Made by a program: the position numbers and the translations under genes
Notes under the pieces: model-generated
Told to the model about the DNA's origin: nothing
Databases searched by the model: none
The model's input: only the letters and a program-made list of their open reading frames with translations
In this document: positions 1 through 10,991 of the stretch, one piece after another
Position numbering within the stretch: position 1 is the stretch's first letter
How the letters are laid out: every line of letters begins with the position of its first letter
DNA from: Owenia fusiformis
Lineage: Eukaryota; Annelida; Polychaeta; Sabellida; Oweniidae
Direction: 5' to 3'
DNA: 64,000 nt
Assembly: GCA_903813345.2 (NCBI GenBank)
Contig: CAIIXF020000006.1
Location: 21,833,936 to 21,897,935, forward strand

Positions 1-766
1 AACAGTTAGAGGTGTTGACACAACGACCTCGAGCCTGTGAACCCTTGAGTATTATTCCGGGATCGGGCCTTTTATACTAAACGGTGAGCAACACCAGAAA
101 CGAGCGTTCGATTTGCTAAACGATATGCGTCACCCTTTAAGACCTGAAGCATACACTAACATGTGAGAGCAGCTATATCTGTGTGATGATAAATGAATAC
201 CATTATATTCAAGCTATGTGATAAGCAAAAACACATGTTTCCTCATGTGGTATTCTATAACAATGAGAAATTACATGGCTGTTATATTAGTGTGACAAAT
301 CGATGTGAGGGTTTAGCTTGTGACGTCTGACAGTAGTGTGTAAACTTGTTTATTTAACATTTTTGTAATGATTAGATTTAAAACTGGTGCTGCGAACACA
401 TATTATTAATTCAGATTTCAAAATACTTCAGATTCATTCATACGACTTTTTAGGAATTTCAAATCTGCAATGCTAATTCAGATCGAAATTCTTTCTATCA
501 AATCCTTTTTGCGTCCTAAAATATGTGAAATAAAATGTGTTGTACTGCACCTAAATGTCAGAGGTCAAATTTCAGTTTTTGAGAATATTTAGTTGAATTT
601 TAGATTTTTATCAAGAGCTCCTTTAACACAGGCTGGAGAAATATGTTAAATTATTGTAGGCAGCAGTGTGTTAAAAAAGCTAAAGGAGGAGATTTCGGAC
701 TGTCATATGTTGGATTTTGGCTATTTTCCTAGGATTTAAACAGGTGCATAAAATGTTAGGTCAATG
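1..766. other. No gene recognised, AT-rich
   Basis: A 25-codon open stretch on the + strand (positions 3-80) ends in TAA and could be the tail of an exon lying mostly outside the window, but it shows no recognisable domain. The rest is AT-rich with stops in all frames. An AATAAA lies at 529-534 and might be a polyadenylation signal if the first stretch is real. Confidence 0.4.
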
Positions 767-833
767 TATTAGAGAGATTTCGCACCTAGTGAAAGTACAA
801 CTTATAACGTATACTTATACTTATAGGTAAACG
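767..833 (+). repeat. Fragment of the R1 repeat end
   Basis: The motif ATTAGAGAGATTTCGCA also occurs at about 10134 and, inverted, at about 8090 and 10830, always at the edge of the R1 repeat family. Only the first 25 bases or so match well; the rest is diverged. It abuts the MITE at 836, which may have inserted into it. Confidence 0.5.
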
Positions 834-835
834 TA

Positions 836-1056
836 CAAGGTGTTTCATAATGTGAGCTTTTCGTCAGGAAAGATCTTCTCGGACTGTAATAAATACAGGT
901 CAAAGGGATGCCATTTGTAGTTTCTTGAATTGTAGCATGTTTAGTTGATCCAAATGTGTTTGTCTAGAATAAAATAGGCTCATATATAGTACATATGTTA
1001 TAGACCCATCTCTTCTCAAATTGACTTTTTGGAGATGCTCGTTATGAAACACCCTG
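836..1056. mobile_element. Mariner-type MITE, 221 bp, TA-flanked
   Basis: The ends are inverted repeats: CAAGGTGTTTCATAA on the left and the complement of CAGGGTGTTTCATAA on the right, continuing into a shared GAGC. TA dinucleotides flank both ends (834-835 and 1057-1058), the target duplication of the Tc1/mariner superfamily. There is no coding capacity, so it depends on a transposase supplied elsewhere. Confidence 0.8.
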
Positions 1057-1088
1057 TATGTCTGAATGTGAATGTACGTTTATGGAGC

Positions 1089-1481
1089 TGCTCCGCACCC
1101 AATATTTAGAGGGGCTCATATCTGAAGAACATTTCCGAATTTTTATAAAATCACACAGATACTGCCTGGCTTCCAAGATGCAAAAATAATTTGTATAGAT
1201 AGTGCACCTTGAACACCATTTTTTATGAATGCTGGGGACTCAGTATTAAAAGGATAATTTCAAAATATATAGGTCTGGGAAAGGTTTAAGGCACACTGCG
1301 TCGCTATAGAATGAATTGCGCTACTATTTTCACAATTGTATTGATATTTGGTGTCAAATACACATATCTTGGTATATTTGAAGTCCCAAAACGGCTTAGT
1401 TTCAGAAATATCCAAAATTTAAATTAAAAAATAACCGTTAGCTCCGCACCCTCCGCTCATTTGCTCCGCACCCAATATTTC
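1089..1481 (+). repeat. Exact 19-bp direct repeat, 373 bp apart
   Basis: TGCTCCGCACCCAATATTT occurs at 1089-1107 and again at 1462-1480. A third, partial GCTCCGCACC lies at 1441-1450. No inverted repeat was seen inside the bracketed segment, so this may be a remnant tandem array rather than a target duplication. Confidence 0.6.
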
Positions 1482-3010
1482 CCACAGGCTCTGTCTGTAT
1501 AGGGTGATTATTTTCGAATTACTAGACTTTATCTAAATTTTGAAGAATCAAAAATCATTTCCAAAGAACAATCAAGGCCTGTTTTCAATGACATCGGAGT
1601 CTTGTCTGTCTTTTTGCAGGTGTATATAGAGTTTTATTTGAATGAAAAATTGGTTCATACCTTCAAGAACTACACATTTCCAGGAGCCTTTGGTCATATT
1701 AATTGTATTAAATGTACACTTTAAGTCTGGAATTTGTAAATGTCATAACTTTGGGATCTTATGTATCAATCAAAAGTATTAATTTGAGATTTTAATATTC
1801 CAAATGTCCTGAGTGCAAAAGTAGAATGGTTGTTTAATGGATATGTAAAGTATTTTTATAACAGTATGTGAATATTTTGAATTATGAAATGGGTACACAG
1901 GTGATATTAATGTAAATGCCATGTGTAACCATTATGTAAACATCATGTAAATTTTTAGTTACCAGTAACATGGTCATTTATTTGTAAATATATTTTTTCA
2001 TGGTTTGTATATTGTATAATAGTGTAACTTTTGCTGGTAAGTCACGTGCAAATATTTCTGTAAGATGTTGATCTCATATTTTTCCAAATGCCAGCTAGAT
2101 CATTTCAATTCTACTAAGAGGTATGTATTTCAGTCATACACATAAGCATTATTTATTTGACTTTGCCTAGTTAAATCTAGGAATTAAGTCTTAAGTCTCC
2201 AACTCTGAACCAAATATATCCTTAATTACCCATGAGACTGCACTCGGTACTATCAATGGGTTGATCTAAATCTTTTCAAAGTGTAATATTTACAAAGAGG
2301 TTTGTTCCAAAGTGTTGGTGAAAGTTATATGTTGTTCAAGTTATAGGTTTATATGTTTGTAAAGTCATAGTGAAAGAATGACCACTTGTTCACATCTGAT
2401 AGTGTGATTCTAAAGCAGAGAAGGAGAAATTCACATTATACTCTGCCTACCTTAATATTTTGAGCGCACGAGAATGGGGTAACTTAAGTATGTGATATGT
2501 TAAATGTGTATTGGTGGCTATACTCATATTTCAATATTCCGATATGAATGACAATGAACTTTTGTAGACAATATATAAATGTCAATAATGATTTATGTAA
2601 GAATAACTAAAAATAAGTTTTGGGTTAAAATATCCAATAAACAAAAACAAACGGTTAAGATATGTCAACAGGGTGTGACAGTAACTTAGGCCCAGAATTG
2701 GACCAGCTTATTATTTCAGCATAAAGGCCTATTGCAGCATTAGTTGCCCATGGCTTGATTAAGAGATCAAAATACCTTGTGATACACCCTTATGACAGAC
2801 TTAACATTTATAGAATTTAGTAGGGTATTTATCCAAAGGTTTATTTCAAAAACTGGGGCTATTTTGGCATCATTATGTCAAATATTACTGTTTAGATCCT
2901 GTATCTTGTAGTTTTACTGTACTACTATAAATAAATACCTTTTTTACAACAGAAAATATTGTTAGAGTTATGCTGATTTTGAAAATGCAAAATAAAATAT
3001 ATTTATTTTT
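1482..3010. other. No gene recognised
   Basis: AT-rich sequence with frequent stops on both strands and no convincing splice-flanked open frame or repeat. I see nothing supportable here. Confidence 0.6.
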
Positions 3011-3088
3011 GGCTCACACAGTGAGCCTATGGGATCGACCAGGCATTCGTCCGTCCGTCCATCCATCCGTCCGTCAACATTGGCCGCA
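3011..3088. repeat. Short palindrome and CGTC/CATC microsatellite
   Basis: GGCTCACACAGTGAGCC at 3011-3027 is a perfect 7-bp stem. It is followed by a CGTC/CATC tetranucleotide run at about 3047-3076. The microsatellite continues to the assembly gap, which probably reflects the repeat. A similar CGTC/GTTC-rich stretch occurs at 44462-44497. Confidence 0.7.
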
Positions 3089-3588
3089 NNNNNNNNNNNN
3101 NNNNNNNNNNNNNNNNNNNNNNNNNNNNNNNNNNNNNNNNNNNNNNNNNNNNNNNNNNNNNNNNNNNNNNNNNNNNNNNNNNNNNNNNNNNNNNNNNNNN
3201 NNNNNNNNNNNNNNNNNNNNNNNNNNNNNNNNNNNNNNNNNNNNNNNNNNNNNNNNNNNNNNNNNNNNNNNNNNNNNNNNNNNNNNNNNNNNNNNNNNNN
3301 NNNNNNNNNNNNNNNNNNNNNNNNNNNNNNNNNNNNNNNNNNNNNNNNNNNNNNNNNNNNNNNNNNNNNNNNNNNNNNNNNNNNNNNNNNNNNNNNNNNN
3401 NNNNNNNNNNNNNNNNNNNNNNNNNNNNNNNNNNNNNNNNNNNNNNNNNNNNNNNNNNNNNNNNNNNNNNNNNNNNNNNNNNNNNNNNNNNNNNNNNNNN
3501 NNNNNNNNNNNNNNNNNNNNNNNNNNNNNNNNNNNNNNNNNNNNNNNNNNNNNNNNNNNNNNNNNNNNNNNNNNNNNNNNNNNNNNNN
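3089..3588. other. Assembly gap, 500 N
   Basis: Exactly 500 undetermined bases, a typical placeholder size rather than a measured length. It sits between the microsatellite and a tandem repeat, both likely to break assembly. Open frames running through it are artefacts. Confidence 0.98.
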
Positions 3589-4235
3589 TTTCCTTTGGCC
3601 TGGCTCAAATACTGTTTATCAGACTGACCGGTTCAATTTTTTTCAAAATCACTGGTTTGCAAGTTTTTATATTAGAAGTTCAAATCTGACTTTTATATTT
3701 AAGATTTGACCTTCAATAACATTTTCAAGGTCAAAAAGGTTTAAAAGGTATTTTTCAACTTGCTTCAAATTGACAATTTCTTTTCAAAATCATCTACGTG
3801 TTCTCAAAAGTTAAATCTGGTTATAGATTTGACCTTCAATGAAATTCTCAAGGTCAAAAAAGATTTGATCTTCATTGACTTTCTTGTGCTCAAAAAGGTC
3901 TTTTTATCTTGCTTCAAATTGACCTATTATTTCAAAACCTTCTACAAGTTCTCAAGAGTTCAAATCTGGCTATAGATCTGACTTTCATTGACATTTTCAA
4001 GGTAAAAAAAAAGATTTTTTCATATTGCTTCATATTGACCATTTTTTCAAAACCATCTAAAAGTTCTTAGTAGTTCAAATCTGACTTTAGATTTGAGATT
4101 TCACCTGCAATGACCTTCTCAGAGTCGAAAAAGGTATTTTCAACTTGCTTCAAATTGACCTATTTATTTTTTCAAAATCATCCACAACTTCTCAGAAATT
4201 TAAATCTGATTTAAGATTGAACTCAAAATATTGTT
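3589..4235 (+). repeat. Diverged tandem repeat, units of about 115-150 bp
   Basis: About five diverged units repeat in order: TTCAAATCTGACTT, a GACCTTCAATGA block, CAAGGTCAAAAAGG, CTTGCTTCAAATTGACC, then TTCAAAATCATCTAC. The same unit occurs in inverted orientation at 18262-18760. Each unit carries AAGGTCA-type hexamers. Confidence 0.85.
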
Positions 4236-4709
4236 AATGTCATGTATTCATCTATTGTTTTTTATTATGGCAGCCTATTGTTACGGTAATTCTTGTTTCT
4301 AGCAGGGAATGTTATATTTTTTTAAAAGTGCAACCTTTGAGACTTTGAGGAAGGGCGTCTCCTTCATCCCTCCCAAAACACTTAGATAGTACACTTAATT
4401 TATTTCTGAATTCCTACTCGTCTATTATGAAATATACACTGTTGCTCATAAATATGGAATATTAGATTTGTCAGATCAGAATTCAAGCTTTTGATGAAGA
4501 CAACATTTATATGGAGTTTTCTAGGCAAATCATAAACACGTATTTATCTACAAATCAACATTTTTTAGGGAAAAATATTTACGTTTAAGTTTAGAAAGGA
4601 GTGGTATCGATATGGAGAACTGAATTCGGCAATGTTTTTCTCTTAAACCAATCGATGGAAAATTTCTGTAAAAAACACTATTTTATATCTCATGAAATGT
4701 TGTCTGATT
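4236..4709. other. No gene recognised
   Basis: AT-rich spacer between the tandem repeat and the long-inverted-repeat element. No supportable feature. Confidence 0.6.
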
Positions 4710-5577
4710 GACAACAATTTAATGCGAAAATCATTTAGAAACACTTTATATAACTGCTTTTGTTAACATTTCTTGTTTTTTAGTGCAATTGTTTTTGCTC
4801 CTTTCTACCAATTCTTGAGAATGAGATAAAATGTCTTTCCGAACCTTGTTGGAACAAAATAGCATATACAACAGGTTTTTTGACCTTTCAATATTATAGT
4901 TATATAAAGGAATTTTAGGTTGATATTAAAAAAGTATTCAAAAATTAAAACAAAATCCCCCCAAAATAGATAAAAATCAAGATAAACCTTTTATTTCATT
5001 AACAAGATACTTTTTTAAAATCAACCAACATTTCCTTTGTACAAATGCAAATATTAAGAGACTTAAACATGTTGTGTTTATGTCGTTTTGTTCTAGTGGG
5101 GTTCGGAAAGATATTTTATTTCACTCTGGAAACATGATACCAGGAACAAAACAAGACTTAGTGTTTGATGTGTTTTCTAAAACAATATACGGTAGATGGA
5201 AGTATATTATATATATTTCAAATTATATTGTTACCATTCAAAATATGACGAATTGACGATGTGTTAAATTTTTAGATTTTTTTAATAACTGGTTTAAGAG
5301 AAACGTGTGTTCAAAAGTTCTATTTTGGGGATTTTGTTTTAATTTTTTGAATACTTTTTTAAAATCAACCAAAAATTCCTTTGTGTAACTATAATATTGA
5401 GAGGTCTAAAAACATGTTGTATATGCTATTTTGTTCCAACAAGGTTCGGAAAGACATTTTATTTCATTCTTAAAGAATTGGTGAAAGGAGCAAAAACAAC
5501 TGCACTAAAAACAAAAAATGTTAACAAATACTGTAATATAAAATATTTCTAAATAATTTTCGCATTAAATTGTTGTC
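4710..5577. mobile_element. Long-inverted-repeat element, about 870 bp
   Basis: The left arm (about 4710-4969) and right arm (about 5320-5577) are inverted copies of roughly 260 bp. The outer edge is GACAACAATTTAATGCGAAAA's complement-paired sequence; the inner edges carry the complementary CAAAATCCCC/GGGGATTTTG. A third partial copy in right-arm orientation lies at about 5000-5125, so the arm has also been duplicated internally. No protein domain is visible. It is probably a non-autonomous foldback element; no target duplication was resolved. Confidence 0.75.
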
Positions 5578-5873
5578 ACAGCCAGTGATTGGTAATTGTG
5601 ATTGTAAAGCAATGTCGAGTCGTGATAGGGGCAGTTTCCAAAGCTATGCTATCACACTGAGAAAGCATTTTCTTAATTTGATTGAAATTGTCATTTGTAG
5701 TAATTATAAATAGAGGAGTGTTTGATTACATCGTCATTTATTGCGCAACACTATATACAGTACGTCCATAAGTATGATATTCTTCATTGATAAGCCCTTG
5801 ATTCGTCGTCTATATATGTAAGAATATCACACTGATGGACTGAAGAGGGGGGTAAACCCCAGTGTTCAAAGAT

Positions 5874-6232
5874 GACGTAAGGGAACATTGGGCAAAACGG
5901 CCCGCAAAATTGAATTTTAAGTTGTTCCATACGGGGTGGAAGCGGTCCACGGAAGGGGAAAAACGGCCCCACCAAAACAGTGATGAATAAATGTGTAAAA
6001 TGTTAATTCAAAACGATATTCTATTGTTGTCAGATTTTTTGCAAAAAGAGAGTGAGAAGTAGAATTACTTAAGGCGAAACGCTGCTAGGATAAAAAGGGC
6101 TGTCGAGAAGGTGGCGGAAATTCCAAAATTCGATTAAGTGACTTTTGAAGAACCATCTTTTTACAGTTCAAAAGATATCTCGGTGAGCTATTTTGCCATA
6201 CAAGGCCATTTTGCCCCATGTTCCCTTACGTC
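5874..6232. mobile_element. Inverted-repeat element inside R1, 359 bp
   Basis: GACGTAAGGGAACATTGGGC at the left edge is matched by its complement at the right edge (about 6203-6232), with one or two mismatches over about 28 bp. The ends are GACGTAAGGG and CCCTTACGTC. The interior is non-coding. The inverted R1 copy near 62340 reads through the corresponding position without this insert. Confidence 0.65.
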
Positions 6233-6987
6233 TATAATGTTAATCTGTATTGAGATGAAGCCATGATTGGTCCAAATCGACAAACGAAAATGATGAATTA
6301 AAAATGTTATAATAAAAGGCTTCGAATAATTTCATGCTCTTGCGTGTATACCAATATCATAGCTCGCTTGTTATTTCACAACAAGATACATGTAAAGAAA
6401 GATGTAAGGAATATGTTACATCGATTAAGACGTCGACATCACAATGACTTGTTATCATATTCAAAAAATAACTGGTCGAATTTGCGCAAAACGAAGGTGG
6501 TACGCAAGAGACGTAATATTTGTGCTCTGGGTGTTTCCCTCTTCTTGTCCAGTGTGATGTTCTTATAAATAAGCCCTTGAATCGTCGTCTATAGTATGAG
6601 AGGGGGAGGGGGGAAGACGGAACGAAAATCCACACCTATCTTAATAGCCTACTGTACATTAAACATGGGTTTCTTTGACACTTTTTATACTATTTTACAA
6701 AGCAGAAGTACTGAAAATGATTTTAAAATTAATTTATATATACAGATTATTTCATACCAAAACCGTCTACCGTGTCAACAAGGTCAACTTTACCAGGAGT
6801 GGGGTAAGACGGAACAGGTGGGGTGAGACAGAATGGTTGGTATTATCTGAAGGAAATCTAAATAAAATGCTCCGATTTGATGTTTTTCCATATACTTTTA
6901 TTCAATAGCATACGAGTTTTCGTACCATAACCAATATGGAACGATCTTCCAGGAAGCACTAATTGCTACCCATGGAAAAATGGTACA

Positions 6988-7326
6988 ATCACTGGTGATC
7001 CACTCGATTACGTCCGTTTCGGTAACAAAATATCGGAACATCGAGGGTACGAAAAACAGTTAAGATCTGCACTTCTAACCCACACCGTTCATGTAACTTA
7101 AATGAGGAATTAAATCGACGATTCTGTTGTCTTCTGAGCTATTTTTTCGCGCAAACATGTACATTTTCTAAAACATATGTTACGAAAAAACGTCGTGGGG
7201 ATTCTGCCTACAACGCGTGAAATAAGAAAAAAAAAGAAAAATCGTACATGTACCTTCGACGTTTTGACATTTTGTTACCGAAACGAACCGTTTTGGTAAC
7301 CAGCGTAATCGAGGGTCACAGCAGCC
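6988..7326. mobile_element. MITE V, copy 1, about 340 bp
   Basis: The left terminal repeat ATCACTGGTGATCCACTCGA continues into TTACGTCCGTTTCGGTAAC. The right end holds a diverged inverted copy. The interior from about 7048 matches a second copy at 56120-56411 closely (shared GAGGAATTAAATCGAC and CTGTTGTCTTCTGAGC). Non-coding. It is nested within the 6599-7783 element. Confidence 0.8.
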
Positions 7327-7365
7327 TCCTAGGTATTAAAAAGTAGAATACTTAGATACTGATGT

Positions 7366-7500
7366 TTGACCTTGGAATGACCATGACCTCAGTTCACTTA
7401 ATCATGAGTCACCGAGGTTCACACCAACCCAAATGACCTTAATTAAATCACCAAATACCTAGATATTGACCTTTGACCTTGGAATGATCTTGACCTTGAG
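7366..7500 (+). promoter_or_regulatory. Cluster of TGACCT half-sites, including a DR1
   Basis: TGACCTTTGACCT at 7467-7479 is, on the complementary strand, a perfect direct repeat of AGGTCA spaced by one base (DR1), the class bound by RXR/HNF4-type nuclear receptors. Further TGACCTTGGAATGA blocks lie at about 7367 and 7475. The cluster is within a repeat element, about 1.6 kb upstream of the GPCR promoter. Function is inferred from the motif only. Confidence 0.25.
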
Positions 7501-8105
7501 AATGAAAATGGTGTAAGACGGAACGATCGTTCACGTTACACGTAAGATTTTGATTCTACAGGCGACTAAAAACCTGAGGAAATGTTATAAGAATGAATAA
7601 AAAATGATACCAACCCTTATAAAAATATTAGTTGCAGCCGACGAGAAATTGGCGGTTGAATAGGAAGATTACGTGATATATTTTCAAAAAGTTAACTTCA
7701 GCGACCATTTTTAAACAGTTTAAACATCTTTAAAAGCCATTGTTCCGTCTTAGCCCTCGTTCAGTCTTACCCCGCTCTCCCCTACGTAAGGATATCACAC
7801 CGATGGGGGCGCAATAAATGATGACGTAATCAAATGCTCCGTAAGTTATACGGTTTATACGCAAGGAGGATTGGCTCCCAGAATGCAACACCGATATTCT
7901 GCAAAATAATCACCTAGCGATAGCTTTGTTGGAGAGTATCGGGTCATTCTCCATGCAGTCGTACAAATTATACAGACACGAATAGCAAATGACGCATGCG
8001 TGGAGATTAAAGAATATCGAGTTGGAACCCTGGCTTCCAATCCTCCTTGGTTTATACGGGAATAATTATAAACATGCTATGAGTGAGTTGCGAAATCTCT
8101 CTAAT

Positions 8106-9020
8106 ATTGCCAGAAAATGTTTAAGCTGTGATTATAAAGTTGTAAATGTTTCTTATTTTAGGGTTTCAAAAGAAAGTGTTCGTAGAAACAATGAATCGAA
8201 TTTGGAAGACATAATTGTGATTTCAGAATCTGAATACTGAGAAAATTCCCAATTGATTTGATTCTAATATCAAGCATTTCGAAGAACTTTGATTTCGACC
8301 TATTTGACAATAATTAATTACCTCGACAAGTTTGACCTTTTGACCTAGTAAAATATGTAGTAATCGAGCCGGATGTCTGAAAGAAAATGTTCTATCATTT
8401 TCATAGATACTTTTGGCTACCCGTATACCATAACTGTAAAAAAATACAGAAGTAACTAATTTCATATCCCATCTACTGGATCACACAGAACCTAAGAACC
8501 CAAAAGTTTTACTCTAAGGCTCTAGTTACTAAGGAAAGTCGGCAAGGTGTTAACATGTAAAATGTCACCACCTGCCATTTGTTACAGACGCCGACCGCCG
8601 AGCTCAACACCGAACACCGAACACCAACCGCTGGACAACGTCCACTGTAACACAAGTTGGTGACGTTATAACATTTTACGACTTATAGTGGTTGCATAAA
8701 GAACCGAAGGGCCGTCTGATGAATAAAATATAATTTTTACATCCATTCCTGGGCATCCATTCCATTTAGAAAATAAATTGTTGACTTGGATTGTTGCTAT
8801 AGTCATTCCTAGTGTTCTTTTTTGAAATCTCTGAAAATATAATTTGATGGTATCTGCATATTATTCATTTATTATGCCAATAGATCAATATTATATTGTG
8901 AAATAGTATACAAAATATATGTAGTATATTTATAGTGAGTGTTGCCGTTAATATATATCACAATAAATCTGGTGATGTGGGAGGAAATATATGATGATTA
9001 TCTCATGGCTGTATCATCTG
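8106..9020. other. Intergenic, with a CCG/CACC-rich patch
   Basis: No gene is recognised. At 8540-8660 a GC-rich patch of GCCGACCGCC and CACCGAACACC units follows TGTCACCACCT and TTTGTTACAGA. A similar arrangement occurs at 18807-18895, so this is a dispersed repeat end. The rest is AT-rich. Confidence 0.55.
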
Positions 9021-9027
9021 ATTAGAG

Positions 9028-9102
9028 CCAATCAGGCGTGGTCCTGTTATTATACGCCTCATAAAAAGGCAAAACTGTGAATGCAATATTATTTTTCAGC
9101 TA
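9028..9102 (+). promoter_or_regulatory. Likely core promoter of the GPCR gene
   Basis: Three elements appear at ordinary spacing: CCAAT at 9028-9032, a TATA-like CATAAAAAGG at 9060-9069, and an initiator-like TTTCAGCTA around 9095-9102 with a candidate start at A9098. The transcript would have a 224-base leader before the ATG at 9322. An alternative reading is that TATTTTTCAG is a splice acceptor for a 5' untranslated exon. Confidence 0.45.
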
Positions 9103-9116
9103 CAGAACAACGATAT

Positions 9117-9341
9117 ATGAGAATACCTGTCAAAGACTACTGATCTATTTCAACGCTACATGAAACCATAGAAGTTGACTTATCGAACGTGGAGATTTCC
9201 GTCGAATAGCTAGTTACTTTCTCACATAAACTCAGACTTTAGCTTTATTTATTGCTTCATATTAGGCAAGATTATAAATACTTAGCTAATTACTGGATCT
9301 TAAAGCTCAGCAGAATGAAAAATGTTTTTTGTTCACATTAA
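9117..9341 (+). promoter_or_regulatory. Three upstream open reading frames in the GPCR leader
   Basis: Short upstream frames begin at 9117 (ends 9143), 9160 (ends 9171) and 9315 (ends 9341). The third is out of frame with the receptor and overlaps its first codons, so it would compete with initiation at 9322. This is read directly from the sequence; any effect on translation is inferred and depends on the transcript start. Confidence 0.45.
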
Positions 9342-9848
9342 TGAAACGAATACTACAATACCAGTTGATATGGAGCGGACAAACTCAACTTTCAATCCTT
9401 TAGTTTCTACTAACGAAACAACAACAAACAAGACAGAACATGTATATGTCCCAGCGCAACTTGGAGTCGATCAAATTATATTGGCTGTTTTTTTATCATT
9501 GGTGACGCTTGTCACAATAATTGGAAACATTTGCGTGCTAATTGCAGTGGCAATTGACAAGAAACTTCGGACACCGTTTAACTGTTTTATCGTAAACCTT
9601 GCTATAACCGATGTCACAATCGCCGTGACAGCAATGAGCTTCTACATCATTGACACAGTCCTGGGTTGGTGGCCCTTTGGAGAGGTGGTATGTGGCCTGT
9701 GGATATTATTCGATTTCGCCATGACGTTTGCCTCTGTGTTTACTCTAGTTGCTATATCCGTGGATCGCTATTGGTCGGTATCATGGACGCTTCATTACAA
9801 AAGAAACCACACAAGGAAGAAAGTTGTAACCGTTCTCAGTCTTATATG
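9322..9848 (+). CDS. Aminergic-type GPCR, exon 1 (N-terminus to TM4)
   Basis: Codes for residues 1-175 of a rhodopsin-family receptor of 429 residues. The N-terminus has five N-glycosylation sequons (N7, N10, N21, N31, N36). TM1 holds N69 in the IIGN motif, TM2 holds D97 in NLAITD, and TM3 has the disulphide cysteine C124, D131 and DRY at 148-150. D131 is the position (3.32) that binds the amine in biogenic amine and acetylcholine receptors. The exon stops inside TM4 at the donor G/GTATGA, a phase 2 boundary. The ATG at 9322 is the first in frame; an alternative at 9370 (Met17) has G at +4 but would lose two sequons. The closest type by eye is muscarinic/histamine-H3-like; the ligand cannot be assigned. 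Confidence 0.92.
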
Positions 9849-9976
9849 GTATGAAATTTTGTAAATATTAATTTGTTGTTTTGTAGGCCAAGGTGTATTG
9901 ATGGCTGTTTACCCTCTCGCACAGTGCGAACGTAGTTAAACTTTACTTAGGTTGTTTTACGAACTTCACGGACGTG

Positions 9977-10991
9977 CAATCATTATTCCCATGGCGTTTA
10001 TTTTTGAATACTGCTTATTTTTCTAAGATGGATTGGGAGGTTTTGACAGAAACACTCGATTTGATTTTATAACAGCGAACTTCACAACTAACAATCAACC
10101 AATCATGTTGAAATCTTACAACTTGTTGATATATTAGAGAGATTTCGCAACTCACTTATAGCGCATGTTTATTATTCCCGTATAACGAGCATAACGTATA
10201 ACTTAAGAAGCGTTTGATTATGTTATCAATTATTGCGCAGCTCTGGCATAAGTGTGATAGTCTTACATATAGAGGTGTCACTACGGTAATTCATTGAAAA
10301 ATATTGAAAAAATTCACAAAATTCAAGTTCTGGAGTATATATCGCCATTTTCGAACGAATTGGCCCATACAATGACTATATTTATGCGTTCCCCTATACA
10401 TAAACTTCATCTTGACACTATATTTATCATAGGGTTTGCATCTCGATTTTTAAATATCGCTACGCCACCGTAGGGACTCATTTTTAGGTAAAATCCCTGC
10501 TTCACCGATAAAAATCAAATGAATATTGTAGTTCCAGTTTGGACTTTATTCTTGCGATTTTTTTTCTAAGAATGGTATATTTAGAAAGTACTTACGCTCA
10601 GCTTTGCATACATACCTCAAATGGCCACTTAATGGGCACTTAAGCCTACTATACACACCATTGAAGTTGGCATGGCTTCGTTTTTCAAGTATTAAAAAAC
10701 ACGGAAGTAATACCGTAGTAACACCTAGGCGGCGATGAAGAATATCACACTTATGGAAGTATAGTTAACGCCTAAGTTATACGTTATGCTCGTTATTCGG
10801 GAATAATTAACATGCGCTAAAGTGAGTGCGAAATCTCTCTAATATATTAACAAGTTGTAAGATTTCAACATGATTGGTTGATTGTTTGTTGTGAAGTTGC
10901 CTTTTATAAAATCAAAAAATTAGTGTTTTTGTTAAATCTTCCACATAAGAAAAAAGTAGTTTTCAAAAATAAACCTTATGGGAAATGATTT
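9977..10991. mobile_element. Long-inverted-repeat element in the GPCR intron, about 1 kb
   Basis: The left arm (about 9977-10294) and right arm (about 10700-10991) are imperfect inverted copies of roughly 300 bp. Paired blocks include GTTTATTTTTGAA, TTTGATTTTATAA, CTTCACAAC, ATTAGAGAGATTTCGCA, and CACTACGGTA near the inner edge. The arms contain the R1 end module also seen at 5705-8105, which makes this a family member or recombinant. Non-coding; no target duplication was resolved. Confidence 0.75.

Larger units (their letters stand above)
6599..7783. mobile_element. Nested element with GGGTAAGACGGAAC-type ends, about 1.19 kb
   Basis: The left end is purine-rich and carries GGGAAGACGGAACGA. 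The right end carries the inverted forms of GGGGTAAGACTGAACGA and CTAAGACGGAACA. The flanks, CGTCGTCTATAG on the left and ACGTAAGGATATCACAC on the right, join to match an uninterrupted paralogue at 5797-5840 (CGTCGTCTATATATGTAAG), which shows the empty site. Related motifs recur inside (about 6803). No transposase domain was seen. Confidence 0.7.
5705..8105. repeat. Composite repeat R1, interrupted by nested insertions
   Basis: The left end (about 5705-5790, TTTGATTAC then TTATTGCGCAACA) pairs with an inverted copy at about 7805-7850. Subterminal hairpins pair ATAAGTATGATATTCTT with AAGAATATCACACTGATGG. The right edge carries the complement of ATTAGAGAGATTTCGCA (about 8090). Homologous pieces occur at 10130-10294, 10700-10870 and, inverted, at about 62010-62345. 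Two other elements (5874-6232 and 6599-7783) lie inside it. No protein domain was recognised. Confidence 0.7.

Noticed and set aside
2970-3709. Long open frames on both strands
   Set aside because: They run through 500 undetermined bases; the real sequence on either side has no coding character.
6344-6635. Open frames on both strands in R1
   Set aside because: The homologous copy at 62010-62345 does not preserve the frames; no domain is visible.
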